Of a stretch of 64,000 nt of DNA, positions 45,988-54,268 are shown piece by piece. A program made the position numbers and the translations under genes. The number at the start of each line of letters is the position of its first letter. The stretch's first letter is position 1. Source of the stretch: an uncultured SAR116 cluster alpha proteobacterium. Lineage in GTDB: Bacteria > Pseudomonadota > Alphaproteobacteria > Puniceispirillales > Puniceispirillaceae. The stretch is taken from positions 124,001 to 188,000 of the forward strand of contig CABYPW010000001.1 in NCBI GenBank assembly GCA_902520885.1. The letters are read 5' to 3'. The notes under the pieces are model-generated. The model had not been told where the DNA came from, made no database searches, and saw only the letters and a list, made by a program, of their open reading frames with translations.

Positions 45988-47664
45988 ATGAAAAAACAAA
46001 CAGGTGCAGTTGTACTAGCAGAATTACTGAAATCCTTGGGTGTGACTCATATTTTTATGGTTCCGGCTGTTTTAAGAAGAACTATGGTTGAGATTGAGAA
46101 AAGGACTAACATCAAAAGAATCCATGTACATTCAGAAAAATCTGCTGCTTATATGGCAGATGGGTATGCACGAGTATCCCACAAACCTGCCATTTGCATG
46201 GCCCAAATAATTGGTGCCTTAAATATTGCAGCTGGGCTCAGAGATGCCTTCCTAGCCCATTCACCAGTAATCGCCCTGACAGGTGGACGTGAACCGAAGA
46301 CAAAATTTAAAAAAGTATATCAAGAAATCGATGATATGCCTGCTTTTGAACCAGTAACAAAATTTAATGCTACGATTGATGATGTAAATCGTTTTTCAGA
46401 CATGATGGAACAAGCCTTTAGAGTTGCAACTTCAGGTTCACCAGGTCCAGTTCACCTGCAGTTTAGAGGAAATGAAGCGCAAATAGACTTAGAAGAAATA
46501 GAAGAAGAGGTTACTGTAAATGAAATTAACATCCAAATTCCTCCTCATCGGCCAATATGTGATGATAGTGTTTTAAAAAAAGCACTTGAGGCCATTCAAA
46601 CAGCTTCTAAGCCTATTATTGTTGCTGGAGGAGGCGCAAGACATTCTGGGTGCTCGAAAGAATTACTAACGTTTGCAGAAAAACTTAGCATACCTATCGC
46701 AACCTCCCTCAATGGAAAAGACTTACTCAACTCAAACCACCCCCTTTCTTGTGGAGTTGTAGGCACTTACTCCCGGGAATCAGCCAATCTATCTGTAAAA
46801 GAAGCAGACCTAGTAATCTTTATTGGCTCCGAAACAGGCTCTATGACAACCCACTTTTGGGCTGTGCCAACAACTAAAGTTAGAGTTATTCAAATTGATA
46901 TTGAACCTGAAAATCTTGGTAGAAATTATAATCTTGAAGTAGCCATTCATGGAGATGCAAAAGTTATTTTAGAAAGAATGACCACACTCGCTGATTCAAA
47001 AAATTTTCCAGAGAGAACAGAATGGCTTTCGCGAATAACAAAATTGCGCAGTGATTGGTATTATAAATATCAACCATTAATGGAGAGTGATGCTAAACCT
47101 ATTAGACCAGAAAGATTATGTCGGGAAATTAGTAATGCTGCCCCAAAAAACGCAGTATTCGTGGTAGATACGGGTCATGCAGGCATGTGGATGGGGGGTA
47201 TGTTTGATTTAACTCATTCAGAACAAACCTACATAAGGAGTGCAGGCCATCTTGGGTGGGCCTTCCCTGCCTCTCTTGGTGCAAAATGTGCTTTACCTAA
47301 CAAACCAGTTATTTGCTTCACTGGAGATGCTGGTTTTTGGTACCATATTGCCGAAATCGAAGTAGCCGTAAGATGGAATATAAATACAATTGTGATTGTA
47401 AATAATAATAGTGGCGGCAATCAATCAAAGAGAGGATTTGATAGAGCCTATGGCGGGGAGCAGACAGAGGAAGGACGCCAACTTTGGACATTTAACAACA
47501 TAAATTTTGCCGCCATAGCTGAAAACATTGGTGCCGTAGGTATAAGGGTGGAAAACGCGAAAGAAATTAAACCAGCCATTGAAAAAGCTATAGAGCTAAA
47601 TAATCCTGTTATTATTGATGTTGTAACTGACATCAATGCATTAGCGCCATTGGCTACTGTTTGA
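45988..47664 (+). CDS. Thiamine-diphosphate enzyme of the acetolactate synthase-like family
   Basis: A 558-residue ThDP enzyme with the three domains of the family. The ThDP-activating glutamate is E50 in VHSEKSAAYMADGYAR, and the pyrophosphate and metal motif starts GDAGFW and ends IVNNN. Family members make acetolactate, split cyclohexane-1,2-dione or act as 2-hydroxyacyl-CoA lyases and oxalyl-CoA decarboxylases. Its position between a ring-opening hydrolase and an OsmC-like protein points to catabolism, not valine synthesis. The ribosome site is GGAATGG. Confidence 0.88.
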   Translation: MKKQTGAVVLAELLKSLGVTHIFMVPAVLRRTMVEIEKRTNIKRIHVHSEKSAAYMADGYARVSHKPAICMAQIIGALNIAAGLRDAFLAHSPVIALTGGREPKTKFKKVYQEIDDMPAFEPVTKFNATIDDVNRFSDMMEQAFRVATSGSPGPVHLQFRGNEAQIDLEEIEEEVTVNEINIQIPPHRPICDDSVLKKALEAIQTASKPIIVAGGGARHSGCSKELLTFAEKLSIPIATSLNGKDLLNSNHPLSCGVVGTYSRESANLSVKEADLVIFIGSETGSMTTHFWAVPTTKVRVIQIDIEPENLGRNYNLEVAIHGDAKVILERMTTLADSKNFPERTEWLSRITKLRSDWYYKYQPLMESDAKPIRPERLCREISNAAPKNAVFVVDTGHAGMWMGGMFDLTHSEQTYIRSAGHLGWAFPASLGAKCALPNKPVICFTGDAGFWYHIAEIEVAVRWNINTIVIVNNNSGGNQSKRGFDRAYGGEQTEEGRQLWTFNNINFAAIAENIGAVGIRVENAKEIKPAIEKAIELNNPVIIDVVTDINALAPLATV

Positions 47665-47718
47665 TTTTATATGATCCATGAAATTATGCTACATATTTAA
47701 AAGCTACAGGAGAATTTT

Positions 47719-48900
47719 TTGAGATATCCCAGTATAGACAAAGATAACTACCCACTTGGTTTTCTGTTTATCAATGGAAGCGAACAACCGAGTATTGTAA
47801 AGGGTGGAAGCGGTAAAACAACCTATAAGACCCATGCCAGACAAATGGCATTATTCCAGAAAGAGGCGCTTGTTCAAGAAGGCGAGAGAGGAAGTAGATG
47901 GAGGCTTTCATCAGATGAAGGAAAACATCTTTCTGGGACTGACCTCGCTCCATTTCCTCTTGGTTTTTTTAATGCTGCTCTTCATGGTGATTTGACAGGA
48001 CGAATTCGTCATTTTGCTAATGTTGATAATCTAGATATCAAACAAATAGATATGGAAGTGTCTAATTTTTACTACATGACTGGCTCTTTTGTAAAAGGAG
48101 ATGCAGCAGGACATGCAGAGCCTCCTTTAATTGAAATGTCTTTCAGTGCAAAAGCAAATCCAGAAGAAATAAACAAAATAGTTGCAAAAGCTTTATTAGC
48201 CTCCCCATTTATCTATGGCTATAAAAATGCACTCCATAGTCGTTTTTCTTTGTTCATAAACGGGACTCAAAAAAAACTCTCAAATTTGCCGAATTGTCCC
48301 GTGGACGCAGCTGAAGATCCATTTATGATTTACAAGACATCTCCTGCGCCCAAAGAAGGGTTTAAATGTATGGAGAACATAATAAGAAAGTCTGGAACTG
48401 AATTAGAAGGTGAAATAACAAAAGCCCCAACTGGTACAACAACAAAAATTATTCGTAATATCTATGGAGAAAGCCACAGTGATTTAAAATCAAGCACTGT
48501 GATTGCAGATACGGTACTTGGTCTTCCTGGGATGACACGCTTTGAGATTGGAAGTGACGAAGGCGGAAATACTGGCCCTTCTGGCTTAAGCCATCTATGT
48601 GCAGGCATATCTTTTTGCTTTTTAACACAGTTGCACAGATACATCGAACATCAAAAATTCTCTATAAATAATATGCGTCTTTCTCAGACAATTGATTTTG
48701 AAGTAAGTGAAAAAGAAAATGTAAAAATAGGAAAGATGGCTGCCGTCGATACGCATCTTTTTATGAATGGTGAAGCCTCTGAAAAAGAATATGAAAGGCT
48801 TTTGGAATTATCTGCAAGGTCCTGTTATCTTCATGCGACTCTTGCAACACCATTAGAACCAAAAGTAGAAATTTGCTTAAATGGAAATTTTATTTCCTAA
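47719..48900 (+). CDS. Tandem OsmC-like protein with one degenerate half
   Basis: A 393-residue protein I read as two OsmC-like modules. The second, about 270-390, carries both redox cysteines: C300 in ISFCFLTQLHRY and C369 in ARSCYLHA. The first, about 58-185, repeats the same pattern (SSDEG, PFPLGFFNAAL, ALLASPFI) but has D91 and S162 at the cysteine positions. OsmC/Ohr proteins are dimers whose active sites use both chains, so this may be a fused, half-active dimer. The start is TTG after AGGAGA. Its function is unknown; peroxide reduction or a thioester-like reaction are possible. Confidence 0.62.
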   Translation: MRYPSIDKDNYPLGFLFINGSEQPSIVKGGSGKTTYKTHARQMALFQKEALVQEGERGSRWRLSSDEGKHLSGTDLAPFPLGFFNAALHGDLTGRIRHFANVDNLDIKQIDMEVSNFYYMTGSFVKGDAAGHAEPPLIEMSFSAKANPEEINKIVAKALLASPFIYGYKNALHSRFSLFINGTQKKLSNLPNCPVDAAEDPFMIYKTSPAPKEGFKCMENIIRKSGTELEGEITKAPTGTTTKIIRNIYGESHSDLKSSTVIADTVLGLPGMTRFEIGSDEGGNTGPSGLSHLCAGISFCFLTQLHRYIEHQKFSINNMRLSQTIDFEVSEKENVKIGKMAAVDTHLFMNGEASEKEYERLLELSARSCYLHATLATPLEPKVEICLNGNFIS

Positions 48901-48929
48901 CAAAAATCTAAAAGGCCAGGAAAATAAAA

Positions 48930-50153
48930 ATGAAATCACTTAGAACAAAACGAGATGAACAACAATGGATGCTTGATCTTGCACTCAATATGCGAGGGAG
49001 AGTCCAAAATTTTGAACGAGATGATTGGGAAACACCAAAGCGTGCCCATAATTATCGGATGCTTCCAAAAATGTGGAAACAAAAAGCAGAACATGATGAA
49101 GCTTTAGCAAAGCAGGCTGAAAAACAAGGATTCCTAATGACCGCGTTAGAGCATTATGAACATGCAGTTGAAGCCTATAGAATGGCACAGCACCCTATTT
49201 ATTTTGACGACAATCCTGTAAAAATATATTTGACTAAAAAACTTGCTGAGATGGTGGATAGAAGAAGCGCCATTTCTCCTTACCCAATAGAACGCATAGA
49301 AGTACCTTTTGATGATGGTAAAACAATTTCCTGTCTTTTGCACTTGCTTCCGGACAGACGTAAAGCTCCTTGTATAATCTACGTGCCGGGAATGGACCAA
49401 ACAAAAGAATATTTTCCAAAGGTAATGAATAATCTAGCTATAAACAGAAGAATGCATGTCATTTCTATGGATGGGCCGGGGCAAGGCAACTCAAATATGC
49501 AGAAAATCCGTGCTGTTGGAAATAATTATGAGCGTGCTGGTGCTGCTGTTATCTCATACCTTCAAACAAGAGAAGAAATAGATAGCGAACGCATTGGTAT
49601 TTATGGAGTAAGTATGGGGAGCTATTGGTCGCTTCGTTTAGCAAGTTATGACCATCGAGCAGCTGCCATAGCGAGTGGTGTTGCGTGTTTTAATCCTAAT
49701 AATACTATTTTTTCTGTCTCTTCACCACGTTTCAAACAAATGTTTATGTATATGGCAGGAATGGAGGATGAAAATGAATTTGACAAAATGTCGTCTGAAA
49801 TGACTGTAAAAGGATATTCGGATAAAATTACTTGTCCAACATTGCTAGCCACAGGTGAGTTTGATCCATTATGCCCGTTAGAAGATGCTATTGAAGTTTT
49901 CGAGGACCTCAGATGTAGAAAAGAAATGTGGGTAATTGAAGACCAATTTCATCCATTATGGGGAATCCCCAATTTAGGTAAACTAGACTGCCATCATTAC
50001 ATTATGGACTGGCTACAACGCGTGCTTTTTTCCAAAAATCCTCAAGAAGGACTAGCAAACGGACGCATTGCCTACGTCGCAAATAATGGTGATGGGCCAT
50101 GGGGTGACTGCCAATGGGAGCCTCCAATTAGTAGTAATGATTCCTATTTTTAA
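48930..50153 (+). CDS. Alpha/beta hydrolase of the FrsA/DUF1100-like group (copy 2)
   Basis: A 407-residue protein with a helical cap and alpha/beta core. The triad is S228 in GVSMGS, D312 in GEFDPLCP and H341 in DQFHPLWG. It has the same build as the hydrolase at 41447-42622, in the opposite operon. It could cut a carbon-carbon bond of a diketone or an ester; the family has both. It is the last gene of the operon, followed 24 nt later by a terminator. Confidence 0.82.
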   Translation: MKSLRTKRDEQQWMLDLALNMRGRVQNFERDDWETPKRAHNYRMLPKMWKQKAEHDEALAKQAEKQGFLMTALEHYEHAVEAYRMAQHPIYFDDNPVKIYLTKKLAEMVDRRSAISPYPIERIEVPFDDGKTISCLLHLLPDRRKAPCIIYVPGMDQTKEYFPKVMNNLAINRRMHVISMDGPGQGNSNMQKIRAVGNNYERAGAAVISYLQTREEIDSERIGIYGVSMGSYWSLRLASYDHRAAAIASGVACFNPNNTIFSVSSPRFKQMFMYMAGMEDENEFDKMSSEMTVKGYSDKITCPTLLATGEFDPLCPLEDAIEVFEDLRCRKEMWVIEDQFHPLWGIPNLGKLDCHHYIMDWLQRVLFSKNPQEGLANGRIAYVANNGDGPWGDCQWEPPISSNDSYF

Positions 50154-50176
50154 AATAGGAAAGAAATAAATAAAGT

Positions 50177-50207
50177 CGGCTTGAATTAACAAGCCGCGCT
50201 TTTTTTT
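50177..50207 (+). terminator. Rho-independent terminator of the cyclase-ThDP-OsmC-hydrolase operon
   Basis: Stem CGGCTTG (50177-50183) and CAAGCCG (50190-50196) with a 6-base loop, followed within a few bases by a run of eight T. It closes the plus-strand operon 24 nt after its last stop. Confidence 0.88.
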
Positions 50208-50218
50208 ATTTATACTAA

Positions 50219-51283
50219 TCAGAGCCCCAAAAGCTTTTCAGCATTACCTCCAACAATTTTTGCAATATCCTCTTCAGTCAAGGAGGTGGTGCCCGTAACA
50301 TGACCTATTGGGTCATCCTCTGCCATATCATACGGATAATCTGTGCCCATTACGATTTTGTCAGAACCATATATTTTGACCAGATAATCTAACTGCTCAT
50401 AAGTAAATACTACTGTGTCAAAATATATTTTCTTTAAGTAGTCAGATGGCTTGTTCTTTATAATTTCACGACAATCCGGACGAGCGCCCCAGGCGTGGTC
50501 TATTCGTCCAGCGTATGCTGGGAGATATCCACCCCCGTGAACGGCAAGAATTTTCAAGCCTGGGTATCTTTCAAGAGTGCCATCAAAAATTAATTGATGA
50601 ATAGCAACCGTTGTATCTAGAGGATTTCCAATAACATTATTAAAATAGTGATTTAAGAAGCGGTCACCTTGTGGATATCCATTAGGGTGCAGAACCATCA
50701 AAGTATCGAGTTTTTCTGCCATCTCCCACATTGGGTCTAGACTTCTATCTGATAATTCAGAACCATTTACTGAACCTAGTACCTGAAATCCTTTTAATCC
50801 TAATTCTTTTACTCCTCGTTCCATCTCTTTAGCAGCAGCGTCTCCATCTTGTAGCGGCAAATGCCCAAGAGCAAGAAATCTATCGGGACGAGATTGAGCA
50901 ATTGAGGATAATTTATTGTTAATTGTTTGTATGGCTTTATGCCCAACAGAATTTCGAACTGAATAATATGCCTGAAAGGGAACAGGAATAAGCACTTGCA
51001 TATCGATACCCTGTCTATCCATATCGCGAAGACGTTGGTCTAAATCTGTTAGGTGGACGATTCTATCTTCTTGGTTTTGTTTTACATTTTGAGCGGTAGT
51101 GCGCGGATTTGAATATCTAACAGCCGGGATAGCCATCGGGTTTAAAATCCCGTCAACTAAATCATGTGCTTCCTGAACGTGTAAATGACAATGTGCATCA
51201 ATTGTAAGACGTGAAGGGCGTGTTTCAGCTCCTGACTTGCCATGTTCTCTGGCAGCGGTTGCGCCATAAGGTCTTAATTCCAT
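50219..51283 (-). CDS. Amidohydrolase 2 family protein (ACMSD-like decarboxylase/hydrolase)
   Basis: A 354-residue TIM-barrel metal enzyme. H31 and H33 of DAHCHLH begin the metal site, a third histidine is in MVLHPNGYP, a fourth in AVHGGG, and the aspartate is in MGTDYP. Members include 2-amino-3-carboxymuconate semialdehyde, gamma-resorcylate and 5-carboxyvanillate decarboxylases, so decarboxylation of an aromatic or unsaturated acid is likely. It diverges from the CoA-transferase operon across 247 nt that hold two palindromes. Confidence 0.87.
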   Translation of the reverse strand: MELRPYGATAAREHGKSGAETRPSRLTIDAHCHLHVQEAHDLVDGILNPMAIPAVRYSNPRTTAQNVKQNQEDRIVHLTDLDQRLRDMDRQGIDMQVLIPVPFQAYYSVRNSVGHKAIQTINNKLSSIAQSRPDRFLALGHLPLQDGDAAAKEMERGVKELGLKGFQVLGSVNGSELSDRSLDPMWEMAEKLDTLMVLHPNGYPQGDRFLNHYFNNVIGNPLDTTVAIHQLIFDGTLERYPGLKILAVHGGGYLPAYAGRIDHAWGARPDCREIIKNKPSDYLKKIYFDTVVFTYEQLDYLVKIYGSDKIVMGTDYPYDMAEDDPIGHVTGTTSLTEEDIAKIVGGNAEKLLGL

Positions 51284-51407
51284 TTTTATCCTCCGAAAAA
51301 ACCAAAAAGTATACCATTTCTATTTTTTGCTTAAATGCCAAAAGAAATAGCCTAATAATATTTATCTGCTTCATATGTAAAGCTTCTAATATTCACATAC
51401 AGCAAAA

Positions 51408-51415
51408 TATCGATA
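51408..51415. promoter_or_regulatory. TATCGATA palindrome between the amidohydrolase and CoA-transferase genes
   Basis: One of the five identical intergenic sites. It sits almost midway, 125 nt from the amidohydrolase start and 116 nt from the CoA-transferase start, so it could serve both divergent units. Its use as an operator is inferred. Confidence 0.5.
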
Positions 51416-51471
51416 ATATGCTACAAACAACACATATAAAACAACAAATATTTTGCATAAAATAAATAAAA

Positions 51472-51494
51472 ATCACATTTAATAAAAATGTGAT
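51472..51494. promoter_or_regulatory. Perfect inverted repeat before the CoA-transferase operon
   Basis: ATCACATTT, loop AATAA, then AAATGTGAT, ending 36 nt before the start codon. It could be an operator or a hairpin in the leader. No T-run follows, so it is not a normal terminator. Confidence 0.4.
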
Positions 51495-51530
51495 CTTGAT
51501 TTAGCAATATGTTTATGGCGTCATCTGAAA

Positions 51531-52406
51531 ATGGTAGATAAAATAATGACTGCTCAACAAGCAGTAAAAAAATACGTAAATAATTCTGATATGGTTTTTG
51601 TTGGTGGTTTTGGTCATGCAATTCCATTTTCAGTGGTACAGGAAATCGTTCGTCAAAAAAAACATGGTCTGCACTTGATAAAAACTGGTGCTGATATTGT
51701 CTTCGATATGCTAGTTGCAGGTGGTTGTGCCCAAGGTTTAACGTGTGGTTGGTATGGCAATCCAGGCATAGGCATGAGTAATGTTATTAGAAATGCGGTT
51801 GAGTCAGGTACACTTGAATTGACCGAAAGCACAAATTTTTCAATGATGTTGCGCTTACACGCAGGAAAACTTGGAGTACCGTTTATTCCTTCTCCTATTC
51901 TTTCCGATGGTGATCTCGCACACACAGTTTCAGAAATAAAATCTATAAAGTGCCCATTTACGGATACTGAACTCCAAGCCCATGGTTCCTTAAATCCAGA
52001 TGTTGCTGTCGTTCATGCGCAACGTTCCGATATAAACGGCAACGTGCAACTATGGGGCTCTATTGGCGATACTGTAGATGGATGCGAGGCGTCAAAAAAA
52101 ATTATTTGTTCCGTTGAAGAAATTTGCCGAGAAGATGAAATTTCTCTTACGCCTCATCTTACAAAATTACCAGCACACAAAGTTGTTGCCGTTATAAAGC
52201 AGCCCTTTGGGGCCTATCCTTCTTATTTACATAGTTTTTATCAAAGAGATGAAAAATATTATGCAAACCATAGCAACAATACCAAAGATGCTTTAAAAAC
52301 TAAGGAATGGCTTCAATCAACTATTTACAATCATAATGATTTTAATAGCTATCTTCACAGCCTGCCAGATGATTTATTGAAAAAGCTAGAATGGGACAAT
52401 TCATGA
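51531..52406 (+). CDS. Two-subunit CoA-transferase, subunit A (GctA-like)
   Basis: A 291-residue family I CoA-transferase subunit. The glycine-rich opening MVFVGGFGHAIPFSVVQEI lies at about 21-39, and the long GCAQGLTCGWYGNPGIG follows. It is closest in shape to glutaconate CoA-transferase and to the IpdA ring-cleaving subunit. Start codon ATG at 51531 or 51546 (MTAQQ). Its stop overlaps subunit B. Confidence 0.87.
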   Translation: MVDKIMTAQQAVKKYVNNSDMVFVGGFGHAIPFSVVQEIVRQKKHGLHLIKTGADIVFDMLVAGGCAQGLTCGWYGNPGIGMSNVIRNAVESGTLELTESTNFSMMLRLHAGKLGVPFIPSPILSDGDLAHTVSEIKSIKCPFTDTELQAHGSLNPDVAVVHAQRSDINGNVQLWGSIGDTVDGCEASKKIICSVEEICREDEISLTPHLTKLPAHKVVAVIKQPFGAYPSYLHSFYQRDEKYYANHSNNTKDALKTKEWLQSTIYNHNDFNSYLHSLPDDLLKKLEWDNS

Positions 52407-53161
52407 AACATAAGGTGGTGAAAGAAAGTGCTCAGAAACAAACTATATCAGATGATTCGATTTCACAAGCAAGAGCAGCTTTCATGGCATCTGGTGAAAT
52501 CTTCGATTGTAAGACAATTTTTGTTGGTATTGGATTGCCCTGTTTAGTTGCCCACATAACCCAGAATTATACATCACCAAACTGTCAACTTGTGTTTGAG
52601 TCAGGACTAATGGAGGTAATGTGCAAAACACAACCTTTATCTACCGCAAGCGCAAATATCGCAAAAGCTTCAAAAATGCATGGTTCTATGCTGGATGTTT
52701 TCAGTATGCTCCAGCGAGGCGAGATTGATGTTGGGTTATTATCTGCAGCTCAAATAGATGTTAACGGAAACCTTAACAGTAGCAAGCTCAATACAAAATC
52801 TGGAAAAACTATATCACTACCAGGTTCAGGAGGGGCTCACGATATTTCAGTGTTGGCAAATAAAGTAGTTGTTGTAATGCCATCCGACCCAAGACGCTTT
52901 GTAAACAATGTCGATTTCATCACTTCACCAAATATACCGTATGGTAACAGAAAGGGTGTAGTTGGCGTTGCTATGCCAGATGGATATTTCAGTTTTGAAA
53001 CAGGAAAGGCTGTCTTACAAAAAATTTATTCTGATAGAAATGCTGAAGAAATCAGAACCTCTTTAAATTGGGATGTAGAAATTTCGTCAACACTAGAAAG
53101 GATTAATCCGCCGTCAAATACGATACTGGAGGGTGCTAATATATTTTTACAGAATAATTAA
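52403..53161 (+). CDS. Two-subunit CoA-transferase, subunit B (GctB-like)
   Basis: The second subunit. The glutamate in LVFESGLMEV, near the residue that forms the CoA thioester in GctB, is kept. The ATG at 52403 overlaps the subunit A stop (ATGA), which I take as the start; the ATG at 52391 adds four residues. The pair may activate a dicarboxylic acid, but relatives such as IpdAB open rings, so the reaction is not fixed. Confidence 0.87.
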   Translation: MKHKVVKESAQKQTISDDSISQARAAFMASGEIFDCKTIFVGIGLPCLVAHITQNYTSPNCQLVFESGLMEVMCKTQPLSTASANIAKASKMHGSMLDVFSMLQRGEIDVGLLSAAQIDVNGNLNSSKLNTKSGKTISLPGSGGAHDISVLANKVVVVMPSDPRRFVNNVDFITSPNIPYGNRKGVVGVAMPDGYFSFETGKAVLQKIYSDRNAEEIRTSLNWDVEISSTLERINPPSNTILEGANIFLQNN

Positions 53162-53249
53162 AATACTATTGAATTTTAAATTAACTTAAAAAGATAAATA
53201 GATTTCTATGGACAAATTTTTCATTATTGTTACACCGTTATAAAGAAAT

Positions 53250-53257
53250 TATCGATA
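53250..53257. promoter_or_regulatory. TATCGATA palindrome upstream of the LigI-like gene
   Basis: Here the palindrome extends to TTATCGATAA. It ends 42 nt before the start codon and lies 5 nt after a possible -10 (TATAAA, 53239-53244), near where transcription would start. I found no convincing -35. Confidence 0.52.
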
Positions 53258-53298
53258 AAATTAATAATCGTTAAGCATAATAAATTTTGGAGAGAGTT

Positions 53299-54192
53299 AT
53301 GACTATCAAAGATTGTATAGCGCCAGATAGAAACCCAAGAAAACCCAACATAACCCTGCCGAAAGGTAGCATCGATACACATGTACATATTTTTGAGAGT
53401 CATTTCCCCTTGTTTGAAGGAAGAGGATACAATCCACCAGATTCTACATTAGAAGATTTAATACATCTCCACCAAACACTTGGAATAGACAGAGTTGTTT
53501 TTACACAGCCATCCGTTTATGGAGTGGATAACTCAGCCATTTTAAAAGGAATGAAGGTCTTGAACGAAAAGATTCCAAATAAAGCACGTGGTGTTTGTGC
53601 CATTAAAATGGATACTTCTGAAAATTTCCTTCAGGAATTGCATGGACAGGGCATCAGAGGAGTTAGACTTAATCTAGATAACAAAGGCGGGATGCCACTT
53701 GAACTAAAAGAGATTTCAAAACTTGAAGATAAAATAAAAAGCCTTGGTTGGCATTTAGAGTATTTGTTTCCAGGCAAAGATATTGTGGAACTAGAGCCGG
53801 TGCTGTCTAATGCATCCGTTCCCATATCGATAGGTCACTTTGCATATCAACCTGCTACAGCTGGTATCAATTCAGATGGTTTCAAAACATTATTGAAACT
53901 TGTAAAAGATGGAAATACATGGATTAAAATATCAGGAGCTAACCGCGTGAGTGAGACAGACCTTCCACCTTATGACGATGTTTTGCCAATGGCCAGAGCA
54001 CTCGTGGAAGCTAATTCTGATAATGTAATGTGGGGTACAGACTGGCCTCATCCAAATAAGTATGAAGTAAATCCAAATGATGGAGACCTGGTAAATTGGT
54101 TTGGTGAATGGATAACTGATGATAGCATGCGAAAGCAAATTATGGTTACCAATTCAGAATTATTTTATGATTTTGGTGATTATCAGGGGTAG
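53299..54192 (+). CDS. Amidohydrolase 2 family protein (LigI/PDC lactonase-like)
   Basis: A TIM-barrel hydrolase with the HxH motif in DTHVHIFESH, a later histidine in ISIGHFAYQP, and the aspartate in WGTDWPHPN. These match 2-pyrone-4,6-dicarboxylate lactonase (LigI) of aromatic breakdown and related sugar lactonases. The ATG at 53299 follows GGAGAG and is preferred to the TTG at 53287. It would open a lactone or pyrone ring. The substrate is inferred. Confidence 0.84.
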   Translation: MTIKDCIAPDRNPRKPNITLPKGSIDTHVHIFESHFPLFEGRGYNPPDSTLEDLIHLHQTLGIDRVVFTQPSVYGVDNSAILKGMKVLNEKIPNKARGVCAIKMDTSENFLQELHGQGIRGVRLNLDNKGGMPLELKEISKLEDKIKSLGWHLEYLFPGKDIVELEPVLSNASVPISIGHFAYQPATAGINSDGFKTLLKLVKDGNTWIKISGANRVSETDLPPYDDVLPMARALVEANSDNVMWGTDWPHPNKYEVNPNDGDLVNWFGEWITDDSMRKQIMVTNSELFYDFGDYQG

Positions 54193-54268
54193 ATGAATTA
54201 ATAAATTTTATTGTAACATACCTTTTTTAAATAAGCCGGTGTGTTCTTCATGAAATTGGAGTAAATTA

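Noticed and set aside
51472-51494. The perfect inverted repeat read as a CRP or FNR site
   Set aside because: The half-sites point the wrong way (TCACA then TGTGA) and the spacing does not fit; it is kept as an unassigned palindrome.
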